DNA of 36,641 bases from Salinicoccus sp. YB14-2 (GCF_001265075.1 NZ_LFKO01000001.1:920234-956874), one strand, 5' to 3'. Shown: positions 24,974-33,241, counted from the stretch's first letter. Numbers and translations: made by a program. Notes: generated by a model from the sequence alone, not told the origin.

Positions 24974-25266
24974 CTGCTCACTTACGGCTGATTTCATCTC
25001 TATGTGAGCAGATTTTGTGATGGCCTGCTCACCTGCGGTTGATTTCGTCGCTATGTGAGCAGATTTTGTGGTTGCCTGCTCACTTACGGCTGATTTCATC
25101 TCTATGTGAGCAGATTTTGTGATGACCTGCTCACTTACGGCTGATTTCATCTCTATGTGAGCAGATTTTGTGATGACCTGCTCACTTGCGGCTGACTTCG
25201 TCGCTATGTGAGCAGAGCTTGTGGTTTCCTGCTCACTTACGGCTGATTTCATCTCTATGTGAGCAG
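24974..25266. repeat. Array of six 51-bp dyad-containing tandem repeats
   Basis: Units start at 24974, 25025, 25076, 25127, 25178 and 25229, exactly 51 bp apart; the last is cut at its right arm. Each unit is CTGCTCAC, a 22-nt loop, GTGAGCAG, then a 13-nt linker, so complementary arms alternate along the array and each arm can pair to either side. Units come in two types by loop sequence (CATCTCT or CGTCGCT) in the order A-B-A-A-B-A. The array fills the gap between two convergent genes and stops 4 nt before the stop codon of the M24-type gene. The minus strand stays open as 17-residue repeats because 51 is a multiple of three, but there is no ribosome binding site. Confidence 0.92.
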
Positions 25267-25270
25267 GGCT

Positions 25271-26437
25271 TTATTTTCCTACGATCAGCTTGTCATGGTC
25301 TTTCGTAAACGGTGTTAAATATTCTACCCCGTCTTTAGTGACAAGTATGCTGTCGCCGACCTGGGTGCGGTAGTTGTCAGAGTCCGTACCGCCGTCGACG
25401 GCAAATACCATGCCTTCTTCAATGACCGCCTCGCTGTTTTTCGCAAGTTCCGGGGAGGCAGTGTATGAGAATCCTAAAGAGCGGCCGGCTCTGAACGGAA
25501 TCGGATAGCCATTGTCTTCGATGACTCCGGCATATGCCTCAAATACGTCTTTCGCATACGCACCGGGCTTAATCTGGGCTATCGCCGATTTCTGTGCCTT
25601 TTCGGCCACATCGAGCATTTTTGCAGCCTCGTCGTTGATGTCGCCGACGAAAAGTGTACGGTCGAATCCGACGAAGAAGTTTTTGAACTCTGCCGTACCG
25701 CAGTGGCAGATGAAGAGTGGCTCGCCATGGACGAGTTTCGTCATGCCGCTCCTGTGGTGGCACATTGTGATTTCGCTTCCTGAGCTCATAATCTGTTTAT
25801 TTCCGATGCCGGGATAGTTAAAGGGCTGCACATGCTGATAGTGTTCTTCCATCAGCTTTGCTGCGTGGCGTGTACCCGCTTCTTTTGATGCGAGTTCCAC
25901 TTCGTATTCATAAACCCCGGATGCTGCGACTTTCATCGCACCTTTCAGCATTTCCACAGCGACTTCGCCTGCGTGTCTTGCGACTTGGATTTCCTGCGGA
26001 TCTTTAATGCTCCTGAGCCTGTCTATTTCCGGCCCGATATCGGATATGCAGTCTTTTGGAATCACTTCTCCGATAAAGTCCCAGACGACGCGCGGCATCC
26101 ACATATAATCGACGGAAACTTTGTCATTTTTATATTTGTCCAGATACTTTTTCAGATCCGGGCGCCACTCCCCGTCTATGCCGTCTGTCCACGGAATGAT
26201 TGTTGTGACATCCGTCTGTTTGTGCGCCATTTCTTCTTCCATTACAGGAACAATAAGTACTGATTCGCCGTCTACAGTCTGGATGAAGATATTCGGCCGG
26301 CCCCACTCGATACCGAGAGCGCCGTGATAACCTGTCAGATAATAGACGTAGTCCGGATTCATAATGACTGCGACTGCATCGCCCTGTTCTTGAAGTTTAT
26401 CGATGACCCGTGATCTTCTTGATTTGAAATCAAACAC
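25271..26437 (-). CDS. M24-fold hydrolase without metal ligands (creatinase/ectoine-hydrolase-like), annotated elsewhere as Xaa-Pro peptidase family
   Basis: A 388-residue pita-bread-fold protein: N-terminal creatinase_N-like part (VAVIMNPDYVYYLTGYHG), IDRLRSIKDPQEIQVARHAGE at the domain junction and a C-terminal M24 domain. In true metallopeptidases of this family two Asp, one His and two Glu hold the metals. Here the expected positions read FICHCGT, VGFDRTLFVG, AGRSLGFS, EEGMVFAVDGG and TQVGDSILVT, so none of the ligands is kept in place. Creatinase and the ectoine hydrolase DoeA share the fold without metal, so amidine or cyclic-amidine hydrolysis is more likely than prolidase activity. 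The start is GTG with AGCAGGGA upstream. It is the last gene of an operon with a sodium symporter that may import its substrate. Confidence 0.8.
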   Translation of the reverse strand: MFDFKSRRSRVIDKLQEQGDAVAVIMNPDYVYYLTGYHGALGIEWGRPNIFIQTVDGESVLIVPVMEEEMAHKQTDVTTIIPWTDGIDGEWRPDLKKYLDKYKNDKVSVDYMWMPRVVWDFIGEVIPKDCISDIGPEIDRLRSIKDPQEIQVARHAGEVAVEMLKGAMKVAASGVYEYEVELASKEAGTRHAAKLMEEHYQHVQPFNYPGIGNKQIMSSGSEITMCHHRSGMTKLVHGEPLFICHCGTAEFKNFFVGFDRTLFVGDINDEAAKMLDVAEKAQKSAIAQIKPGAYAKDVFEAYAGVIEDNGYPIPFRAGRSLGFSYTASPELAKNSEAVIEEGMVFAVDGGTDSDNYRTQVGDSILVTKDGVEYLTPFTKDHDKLIVGK

Positions 26438-26459
26438 AGTATCCCTGCTTTCATATAGA

Positions 26460-26906
26460 TTATAAATCTTCCCCCGTCAGACCTTTGACAGAATCGACCA
26501 ATATTTCCTTGCCGTCTATTTCTGAGAAGAAAAATGCCTTGTATACTTCCTGCTGCTGTACAATTTCTATTTCAGGGTTTTTGAATGCATGAAATTTATG
26601 CATCACCCATCTGATTACCAATTTTCGCGCTTTATTGATGGCTTCTTCCGTAGTCAGTACCGGGGGCACCAATGCTGAAGAATCTATATTAATTTCATTC
26701 GTTTCTGGGAACATATTTGAACGGAGCGGCACACCTTTTACAAGGTCCACCGTAATGACCGTCCATGCCGTTCTCGGTTTCATGAATATCCGCGGCATGG
26801 TCACTTTACATAATACGATCAAGTACGGATAACCAACCAGTTCCCTATCGCTCAGATCCATTGGTGTATTGATGATAGAGACCTGTTGGTTTTCAACGTT
26901 ATCCAT
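26460..26906 (-). CDS. Conserved-looking 148-residue protein of unknown function in symporter/hydrolase operon
   Basis: I do not recognise a family. The protein is soluble, mixed alpha/beta, with a central block ITVDLVKGVPLRSNMFP, a helical stretch EEAINKARKLVIRWVMHKF and the closing YKAFFFSEIDGKEILVDSV. There is no signal peptide, metal cluster or nucleotide motif. AAAGGATG precedes the ATG. It sits 14 nt after the sodium symporter gene and 22 nt before the M24-fold hydrolase gene, so it is translated with both and probably serves the same pathway, as an accessory subunit or a second enzyme. Confidence 0.6.
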   Translation of the reverse strand: MDNVENQQVSIINTPMDLSDRELVGYPYLIVLCKVTMPRIFMKPRTAWTVITVDLVKGVPLRSNMFPETNEINIDSSALVPPVLTTEEAINKARKLVIRWVMHKFHAFKNPEIEIVQQQEVYKAFFFSEIDGKEILVDSVKGLTGEDL

Positions 26907-26920
26907 CTATTTTCATCCTT

Positions 26921-28561
26921 TTATCCATTCGTTTCAGCTGTTCCCGTCGTTCTGAATGTACCCGCCGATTTATAATCACGGTCAATCAGGTCCATAATAA
27001 TTTCTTTTTCAGTCTTATTGTCCAGGTTGCTCGCTTTCAGATTTTCAATGACTTGTTCATCCGAAGGCAGGAATGAAAATCTGCCAAGTTCGTTCTTCTC
27101 GGTGAAGTCATCCCATAACTTATCAAAGTCATCGTCTTCAGGCGGTCTTGTGAACAGACTGACCACAACGATTGCAGCCAATGCCGCAATAAACGCCGGT
27201 CCGCCTTCATAAATATCAACCGGCGGCCAGAAATACCAGATGACTGTTACAACCGGTCCGACGATCATACCTGTGATTGCTCCGACTTTAGTGACACCCT
27301 TCCAGAAAATTGAAAGGATAATCGGCGGTCCGAAACATGTAGCGAGACCCGCCCATGCGAAGACTGCCAGCCAGAAGACCGAGTCAAGCGGGTTCAGGGC
27401 GATGATGATTGCGAACGCACCGAGTACAGCCGTTGCGATACGGGAGATAAGAATTGTCTTATCCTCTCTGAGCTCGCCTTTATTGAAAATTTTATTCCAC
27501 ATATCTTCAGCGATCGTTGAAGATGCAATCAGCAGCATGGAGTCGATTGATGACATCATTGCAGACAATGCCGCTGCAACAATGACACCTGCTAGCCACC
27601 AAGGCAAGAGTTCAACGGTCATTGTCGGGAAAATATGTTCCGGATTCTCAATGCCCGGGAATAATGCAAGGCCCGACATACCGATAAGAACGGCACCGTA
27701 GTATGCAATCATCATCCAGACGATACCGATCAGTGCAATACGTTTTACATCACGCGTATTTCTCAGTGCCATGTAACGCACCAGAACGTGCGGGGAACCG
27801 TTGAATCCGATTCCGATGAATAAGTAACTGATAATAGCGATCAGGCCCGCCACTGTCAGTGCCGAGTTGCCGAAGAATGGTGCAAGGAATTCCTCGCCCA
27901 TCATATCTGACAGCTGGTAGCCCATTTCCGTGAAGCCGCCAATTTCTATAATACCGAGAATCGGCAATACGAAAAATGCAAATGCCATCAGTAAACCTTG
28001 TATAAAGTCAGTCAGGGACACCGCAAGGAAACCGCCCATCATCGTATAGATGATCGTAACGATACCGCCGACGATGACACCTGTCGAAAAGCTGACTCCA
28101 AGTACGACTTCAAATAAAACACCAAATGCCACGAACTGAGCCGTAACATATACCGTCATGAAAACTGTCATGACAACGATGGAGACCCATCTCATGACAT
28201 GTGTATCATCTTTGAAACGTGCGGACAGGAAATCCGGCACCGTAATTGAATTCTGCAGCTCTGATAAACGGCGTATCCTTTTTGCGAAGAACAGCCAGTT
28301 GAAGATGGAGAACACACTGGATACTGCGTTCCATGCTGCACTCATACCAGTCGAGTATGCCTCACCAGGCAGACCGACCGTCATAAAACCACTGGATTCC
28401 GATGCTTTTTCACTCATGGATAGAACCCATGGCCCAAGATTCCTTCCGCCAAGAAAATATTCGGAAGAACCTTTACTGCTTAATCTGGCAGACCACATAC
28501 CGAGGCCCAACAGAAATACGAGATACAAGATAACAATTATTAGTATACCGGTACCACCCAT
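26921..28561 (-). CDS. Sodium:solute symporter (SSS family, PutP-like)
   Basis: A 546-residue Na+-coupled importer with about thirteen membrane segments and a 75-residue hydrophilic C-terminal tail. SSEYFLGGRNLGPWVLSMSEKASESSGFMTVGLPG near the N-terminus matches the PutP branch of the SSS family, as does AAALSAMMSSIDSMLLIASSTIAEDMWN, which carries the sodium-site serines. PutP proteins carry proline, but close relatives carry other compatible solutes. The operon here contains an M24-fold hydrolase rather than proline dehydrogenase, so the cargo may be that enzyme's substrate. GAGGAGG precedes the ATG. The small protein gene upstream ends 3 nt before it. Confidence 0.88.
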   Translation of the reverse strand: MGGTGILIIVILYLVFLLGLGMWSARLSSKGSSEYFLGGRNLGPWVLSMSEKASESSGFMTVGLPGEAYSTGMSAAWNAVSSVFSIFNWLFFAKRIRRLSELQNSITVPDFLSARFKDDTHVMRWVSIVVMTVFMTVYVTAQFVAFGVLFEVVLGVSFSTGVIVGGIVTIIYTMMGGFLAVSLTDFIQGLLMAFAFFVLPILGIIEIGGFTEMGYQLSDMMGEEFLAPFFGNSALTVAGLIAIISYLFIGIGFNGSPHVLVRYMALRNTRDVKRIALIGIVWMMIAYYGAVLIGMSGLALFPGIENPEHIFPTMTVELLPWWLAGVIVAAALSAMMSSIDSMLLIASSTIAEDMWNKIFNKGELREDKTILISRIATAVLGAFAIIIALNPLDSVFWLAVFAWAGLATCFGPPIILSIFWKGVTKVGAITGMIVGPVVTVIWYFWPPVDIYEGGPAFIAALAAIVVVSLFTRPPEDDDFDKLWDDFTEKNELGRFSFLPSDEQVIENLKASNLDNKTEKEIIMDLIDRDYKSAGTFRTTGTAETNG

Positions 28562-28564
28562 TGA

Positions 28565-28717
28565 TTAAGCCTCCTCATTTCTTTTTTGTTTTGTAAAAAG
28601 TTCATTTTCCAGTTTTTCCATTTTGAGTTCCCGTATATACCATATGACGACTGAACCGATAAAAAGTATGGGCGGCAAAATTAAAATCAGCCACCCTGAT
28701 AATGGAAATGCGTCCAT
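28565..28717 (-). CDS. 50-residue single-span membrane protein upstream of the sodium symporter
   Basis: A short gene: ATG at 28717-28715, TAA at 28567-28565, with AAGGAGAT 7 nt upstream. The protein starts MDAFPLSGWLILILPPILFI, has one membrane segment at about residues 8-28, then a basic/acidic amphipathic tail (REL, KMEKLENELF) that could form a coiled coil. Its stop lies 3 nt before the symporter start and inside the symporter's ribosome binding region, so the two are coupled. Small hydrophobic partners are known next to several SSS and SNF transporters, so a stabilising or regulatory subunit is a reasonable inference. I do not recognise the family. Confidence 0.75.
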   Translation of the reverse strand: MDAFPLSGWLILILPPILFIGSVVIWYIRELKMEKLENELFTKQKRNEEA

Positions 28718-28850
28718 ATTGAAAATCTCCTTCCCGTCAGAATTCTTTGTTAAAAATCACTTGAACGTCGAGCGAAATTATTCAGATAATTATAAAAAGC
28801 TTAGCATAGTAAAATTGGATAGTAAACTGAATGGACAGGGTTTTATTTAT

Positions 28851-28895
28851 AAAAAAACGCTTATCCCTTATATTTATAAAGGATAAGCATTTTTT
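28851..28895. terminator. Terminator beyond the PBP2a-like gene
   Basis: GCTTATCC (28859-28866) and GGATAAGC (28881-28888), extended by A/T pairs, form a stem flanked by an A-run on one side and a T-run on the other, so it can terminate from either strand. The (-) PBP gene ends 10 nt to its right. Confidence 0.8.
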
Positions 28896-28905
28896 AACTA
28901 TAGTA

Positions 28906-30912
28906 TTATTCTGCATCTCTGTACTCATCTTGAATATCCGCAAATTTCTGTGCTGAATATTCACTCATGCCGCGATCTTCCACATCTTCAGCGTAAAGAC
29001 TTAAAATCATGTCTTTTGAATCCTGATCATAACCGATGAACCAGCCCGTTTCCGAACCGCGTGTGTCCTGTGACATTTTATTTTCACTGGTGCCTGTCTT
29101 GCCTGCAAATGACGCATAGTCCCGTTCCATATCGCTTGCGTGGTAATCGGTCACGACGCTTCTCATTGCACTTTCAAGGTAGTCCAGATCATCCTCGTCT
29201 GCGATGTTCTCCACCTGGATTTCATCTTCAGAATCCGCAAGTATATGCGGCACGTAAATATCGCCGCCGTTGATGACACCTGCATAGATCGAAGTGATCT
29301 GTATCGGTGAAATCAGCAGCTCACCCTGGCCGTATGCACTGTCGGCAAGCAGTACTTCATTTTCAATCTGTTCTTCGTTTGAAACCTGACTGGTATATAT
29401 CGGATAGTCGGTGTCATATTCCTCACCGATGCCGAGCGCGTGCATGCCTTCTGTGAAACGTTCGCCACCAAGTTCCAGCATCGTCTGTGCAAAGTAGATG
29501 TTGTCGGAACTTGTGATTGCGCGGTCGAGGTCGAACGCGCCATCTTCCACATGATAACGGTTGACGCTGTAGCCGCCCCATGAATCATCCTGCTGCCAGC
29601 TCTTGCCTGAAATTTCACGGGTCGCATCACGGTCAAATCCATCGGTATTGAGCGCAACCAGTGCAGAAAGTATTTTCTGGGTTGAGCCCGGTGAAGTCGT
29701 GCGGTTGAATTTTCCGACAAGCGGGTTTTCATCATCATTCTGCAGTTCTTCCAGCTCATTCTGGCTGATGCCGAACATGAAATCATAAGGGCTCGGGCTC
29801 GGATAGCTGACCGTGGCCATCATATCTCCATTGGCCGGATCCAGTGCCACGCTTGAGCCTGAATCATCTTCCATCTCACTGTAGATGATTTCCTGCAGCT
29901 CCTTATCTATCGTCAGTACAATATCCGATCCGTCTTCGGCCGCTTCATTGAATAAAGTCTCGACGACATTGCCGCTGTCATCCGTAATCGCGATTTCATA
30001 ACCGCTTTTCGGCTGAAGACGTTCATCGTATAACTGTTCGAGTCCGCGCTTGCCGGTCACATCGCCCTCGCTTAAATAATCCGATTCTTCAAGTTCTTCT
30101 GCATTCACGCCGCCGACATAGCCGAGCAGATGGAATGTTGCCGCATCCAGCTCATATTCCCGGGCAGGCTCTTCCTGCACCTGCAGATTGTTCTCTTCAA
30201 AACCGGCTTTGTCCTCATCAGAAAACCGGTGTGTTTCCTTAATGGGAACAAACATCCCTTCACTGATCCACTCCTGATTGAAAGTGCTCTCCAGTGATTC
30301 CTCACTGATTTCAAGCGTATCGCTCAGAGCCGTCAGGTCTTCTTCTTCAACCTCTCCGGCAATAAAGCCGACCACTTCCTTGTGACCGTTGAACGCCAGG
30401 GGTTCTCCGGATTTATCCTGGATTTCACCGCGCTCACCTTTAGTGAAGTTGAAGTCCAGTACATGATTGCCAAGCTCCGGAATGATCATGTCAGGTGTCC
30501 ATTCCACATGCCAGTCATTCTCTTCCTCATTGTATAAAAGGCTTACCTCGATATCTTTGGAAAGTTCGCCGTATGCGGAATCGATTGCCCATTCCCCGTC
30601 GTAGATCTTATGGACATCTGTAGAGTTTTCTTCATCCAGTTCTAGGTTGTTGATTTCTCTTTTTTCAACGCCCAGATCTTCGTAAAACTTTTCATAACGT
30701 TCTGTCACATCTTCAGCGCTGTATTCTTCTCTATGCTCTGCGCTGAGATTTTCATAGATTTCTTCATAGCTGCCTTCTTCAAAATTTGAAACATATTCAT
30801 TCAATGCTTCATCTTCATTTGCCTGGAAAATATTCGTAAAGTTAAATAATACTATTACAGTGACTGCGAGAACCGCTATCACGCCAATTATGATGCCAAT
30901 CCATTTCTTCAT
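28906..30912 (-). CDS. PBP2a-like class B3 penicillin-binding protein (MecA_N plus transpeptidase)
   Basis: A membrane-anchored D,D-transpeptidase that cross-links peptidoglycan. It has 668 residues, the same length as staphylococcal PBP2a: an N-terminal membrane segment (about 5-25), a MecA_N (NTF2-like) region from about 30 to 140 (FEEGSYEEIYENLSAEHREEY), a dimerisation-type region and the C-terminal catalytic domain. Active-site motifs are STQK at Ser410-Lys413, SDN at 469-471 and KTGT at 605-608; PBP2a has STQK, SDN and KSGT about seven residues earlier. Long stretches such as TTSPGSTQKIL and LLADSAYGQGELLISPIQI closely match my memory of PBP2a. Low beta-lactam affinity is possible but not shown by sequence. 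No mecR1/mecI or blaR1/blaI genes are near. It follows the capA-like gene by 91 nt on the same strand. Confidence 0.92.
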   Translation of the reverse strand: MKKWIGIIIGVIAVLAVTVIVLFNFTNIFQANEDEALNEYVSNFEEGSYEEIYENLSAEHREEYSAEDVTERYEKFYEDLGVEKREINNLELDEENSTDVHKIYDGEWAIDSAYGELSKDIEVSLLYNEEENDWHVEWTPDMIIPELGNHVLDFNFTKGERGEIQDKSGEPLAFNGHKEVVGFIAGEVEEEDLTALSDTLEISEESLESTFNQEWISEGMFVPIKETHRFSDEDKAGFEENNLQVQEEPAREYELDAATFHLLGYVGGVNAEELEESDYLSEGDVTGKRGLEQLYDERLQPKSGYEIAITDDSGNVVETLFNEAAEDGSDIVLTIDKELQEIIYSEMEDDSGSSVALDPANGDMMATVSYPSPSPYDFMFGISQNELEELQNDDENPLVGKFNRTTSPGSTQKILSALVALNTDGFDRDATREISGKSWQQDDSWGGYSVNRYHVEDGAFDLDRAITSSDNIYFAQTMLELGGERFTEGMHALGIGEEYDTDYPIYTSQVSNEEQIENEVLLADSAYGQGELLISPIQITSIYAGVINGGDIYVPHILADSEDEIQVENIADEDDLDYLESAMRSVVTDYHASDMERDYASFAGKTGTSENKMSQDTRGSETGWFIGYDQDSKDMILSLYAEDVEDRGMSEYSAQKFADIQDEYRDAE

Positions 30913-31003
30913 CTTTACACCTGCAATTTCATGATTTAAAAAGAATAAACGAACAAATCATTAACTCTGAGCGTTAATCGATCATCCGTTTATTCAGATT
31001 TCA

Positions 31004-32314
31004 TTATTCTAAATTCAACCTTGAATTTGTCCGTTCAAGCGAGCGGTCGAGACGTTCCAATATACTGTCCGGCAGATTTTCGTCACCCTGGAAATCTTCT
31101 ACAGGCAGTATCTCATAATCAAACGGTCTCTCGCCGGTTTCACTGTGGCGGTACACCCATGTCGGCGTGTAGCTGATGTCGGCCACTGTCGTTTCATCGG
31201 ATGCCGTATCTTTTTCAATATCGAAGTGCATGATGACGCCGTCTTCATTCGGCTGGAAGTCCTCTCCGATTGTTTCAAGGCGCTGGTTGGAAACGAAGTT
31301 ACCCAGTGAGTAAGCGACGAATGCTTCATGTTCGCCGTCGCTGGATTCAATGGTTTCCCCGCGCTGCAGCACGTGCGGATGGGAACCGATGATGAGGTCC
31401 ACGCCCTGATCCGCTAAAAACTGTGCGTAATGTTTCTGGCTGTCACCCGGCTCCTCTACATGTTCAGGGCCCCAGTGCATGTATGTGAGAATGATGTCCG
31501 GATCGTCCGCTTTCGCTGCATCGATGGCCGCTGTCAAATTCTCTTCAGAGATGACGTCAATCATATTATGCACTTCTTCGTCCGTATACGGGTCGTCCAT
31601 GCCGTTCATGCTTTCTGTAAACGCGAGCAACGCCACTTTGATGCCGTTGACATCTTTAATGACATGGCGCTCTTCCGGTGCTTCCTCATATGTACCGACA
31701 ACATCCATATCCGCTTCCTCAAGCTTCTGGACTGTGCGTTCGATGCCCTGTGCGCCCATGTCCAGGCTGTGGTTATTGGAAGTGACGATTGAATCAAACC
31801 CTGCATACTCCACACCTTCGACAATTGCATCCGGTGTATTGAACAACGGATAGCCCGTGTAGCCCCGGTCCTCACCCGCAACTGTCGTTTCAAAGTTGCC
31901 GATTGCAAGGTCCGCCTCTTCCAGATAGGGCTTCACGTGTTCAAAGACCGGTTTAAAATCGTATGAATCCGTCTCTTCTACGTAAGCGCCCCAATACTGC
32001 TCATCATGGGCCATTATATCGCCGACGGTCGAGATTGTAATTTCCGTCGTTTCAGATTCTGATGCCGCTTCGCCGTCCGCTTCCGAGCCGCTGTCATCCG
32101 AGCCGTCACTTTCCGGGTCATCGCCGTTTGTCCCCCCGTCATTTTCACTGTTTTCCGATTCTCCATCCACTGCCACTTCTTCACCCGGTTCACCGTCATC
32201 GTTCAAAAAGGTGAAAGTGCCGTATGCCGCCCCGATGACCACAATGAGCAATAATATGGGAACCAGTATTTTAAATAAGATTGAACTGTTTTTATTCTGC
32301 TCAGTTCTCTTCAA
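31004..32314 (-). CDS. CapA-family (poly-gamma-glutamate capsule type) membrane-anchored phosphoesterase-like protein
   Basis: A 436-residue protein with a single N-terminal membrane anchor, a 60-residue Asp/Glu/Ser/Gly-rich linker and an extracytoplasmic CapA domain. Motifs in order are STVGDIMAHDEQY, GNFETTVAG, TSNNHSLDMG, YMHWGPEH and IIGSHPHVLQ, as in CapA/PgsA of poly-gamma-glutamate synthesis, which has a calcineurin-like fold. No capB or capC lies beside it, so it is more likely one of the stand-alone CapA-like envelope proteins of Gram-positive bacteria. The start is TTG, located inside the last codons of the vanY-like gene (14-nt overlap), which implies coupled translation. Confidence 0.85.
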   Translation of the reverse strand: MKRTEQNKNSSILFKILVPILLLIVVIGAAYGTFTFLNDDGEPGEEVAVDGESENSENDGGTNGDDPESDGSDDSGSEADGEAASESETTEITISTVGDIMAHDEQYWGAYVEETDSYDFKPVFEHVKPYLEEADLAIGNFETTVAGEDRGYTGYPLFNTPDAIVEGVEYAGFDSIVTSNNHSLDMGAQGIERTVQKLEEADMDVVGTYEEAPEERHVIKDVNGIKVALLAFTESMNGMDDPYTDEEVHNMIDVISEENLTAAIDAAKADDPDIILTYMHWGPEHVEEPGDSQKHYAQFLADQGVDLIIGSHPHVLQRGETIESSDGEHEAFVAYSLGNFVSNQRLETIGEDFQPNEDGVIMHFDIEKDTASDETTVADISYTPTWVYRHSETGERPFDYEILPVEDFQGDENLPDSILERLDRSLERTNSRLNLE

Positions 32315-33137
32315 TGTCTATCCCACTCTCCATAATATATTCTTCATAAGTCAGACCACTTTCTTTTATATCATGCGCCAGCTCTTTGCCGACATATCTC
32401 AAATGCCACGGTTCATACATGTAGCCGGTAATATCTTCCTTGCCTTCATGATAGCGGATGATAAAGCCGTAGACGTGAGCGTTGTCTTTTACCCATTCGC
32501 CTTCAACCGTCTCACCGAAAGATTCCAACAGTTCATAGCCGACACTTTCACTCGTCACATCCATTGCGAGCCCCGTCTGATGTTCACTGGCCCCCGGCGG
32601 TGCACTGAAACGGCTCGCCGCTTCCTCACCGTGCGTTTCCACGTAACTCCCGTATTGTATCTCCTGGGTCCCGTATGAACGGTAGCCGGACCTTGCATAT
32701 AATATAATGCCCGCTTCCTCTGCCGTTGCAAACATCTGCTTCAATGCGTCAGCTGCCGGGGCCCGGAGCTGATTGATTTCCGTATGCTCCGGGAATATCA
32801 ACGGCACTTCGACAGCCACCAGATCACGCGGTACATAATCTTCGCTCAGCAGGTACTGCCTGTTTACAAGCGCCTCGATGCCAGCCTCATCAAAAACTTC
32901 TTTTTCAGTTACAAGCTCATATGTACGTTCTTCAATCTCTTCCGATTCAGATGTCTCTTCTGCAGACTCTTCTCCCTCGTCAGCTTCCCCAGAGCTTTCT
33001 TCGGTTTCATCCTGTGCTTCCGTCGCTTCAGGTGCTTCCGATTCTTCAGTTTCTTCCGCCGGTTCGGAGTGACATGACGCGAGTATCAATACCACAAACA
33101 TTATCCAAAGGCACTTTCCATCTATAATATGTTTCAT
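32301..33137 (-). CDS. VanY-type D-alanyl-D-alanine carboxypeptidase lipoprotein
   Basis: A zinc peptidase that trims the terminal D-Ala of peptidoglycan stem peptides. The predicted lipoprotein has a hydrophobic start with lipobox LASC (Cys22), then a 50-residue Glu/Ser/Ala-rich linker that would hold the enzyme away from the membrane. The catalytic domain shows YARSGYRSYGTQ, the zinc ligands His and Asp in SEHQTGLAMDV, and Glu and His in YEPWHLRYVG. The ATG at 33137 is preferred because AAGGTG lies 6 nt upstream; the GTG three codons earlier overlaps that site. It leads a cell-wall set with the CapA-like and PBP2a-like genes. Removing the fifth residue of stem peptides limits cross-linking, so it acts on the substrate of the neighbouring transpeptidase. 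Confidence 0.88.
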   Translation of the reverse strand: MKHIIDGKCLWIMFVVLILASCHSEPAEETEESEAPEATEAQDETEESSGEADEGEESAEETSESEEIEERTYELVTEKEVFDEAGIEALVNRQYLLSEDYVPRDLVAVEVPLIFPEHTEINQLRAPAADALKQMFATAEEAGIILYARSGYRSYGTQEIQYGSYVETHGEEAASRFSAPPGASEHQTGLAMDVTSESVGYELLESFGETVEGEWVKDNAHVYGFIIRYHEGKEDITGYMYEPWHLRYVGKELAHDIKESGLTYEEYIMESGIDIEEN

Positions 33138-33212
33138 TGCATTCACCTTAATATACGTATTTTACTTAGTTTCATTTAACCACAGTACGGCGCTCTATAC
33201 CATCACTAAGTG

Positions 33213-33241
33213 AAAAAGACCCGGATTGTCTCGGGTCTTTT
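33213..33241. terminator. Terminator between SpoIIAA-like gene and vanY-like gene
   Basis: AAAAGACCCG (33214-33223) and CGGGTCTTTT (33232-33241) form a perfect 10-bp stem with an 8-nt loop. The self-complementary A/T ends make it active in either direction; it should end the SpoIIAA-like transcript coming from the right. Confidence 0.85.

Noticed and set aside
24953-25252. Open minus-strand frame of 99 codons made of 17-residue repeats
   Set aside because: It is open only because the DNA repeat is 51 bp long; there is no ribosome binding site, and the frame is interrupted outside the repeats. The alternating inverted arms explain the conservation better than a protein.
24974-25266. CRISPR array
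   Set aside because: Whole 51-bp units repeat, including the parts that would be spacers, so there are no unique spacers, and no cas gene is present in the window.
28623-28886. + strand 87-codon frame opposite the small membrane protein
   Set aside because: It overlaps the minus-strand gene that has a clear ribosome binding site and a terminator, and it has no start signal of its own.
28906-30912. SCCmec-type element around the PBP2a-like gene
   Set aside because: No ccr recombinase, mecR1/mecI, insertion sequence or rlmH attachment site is present, and composition matches the flanks.
32784-33127. Several + strand frames opposite the vanY-like linker
   Set aside because: They arise from the low-complexity Glu/Ser/Ala coding sequence on the minus strand and have no ribosome binding site.
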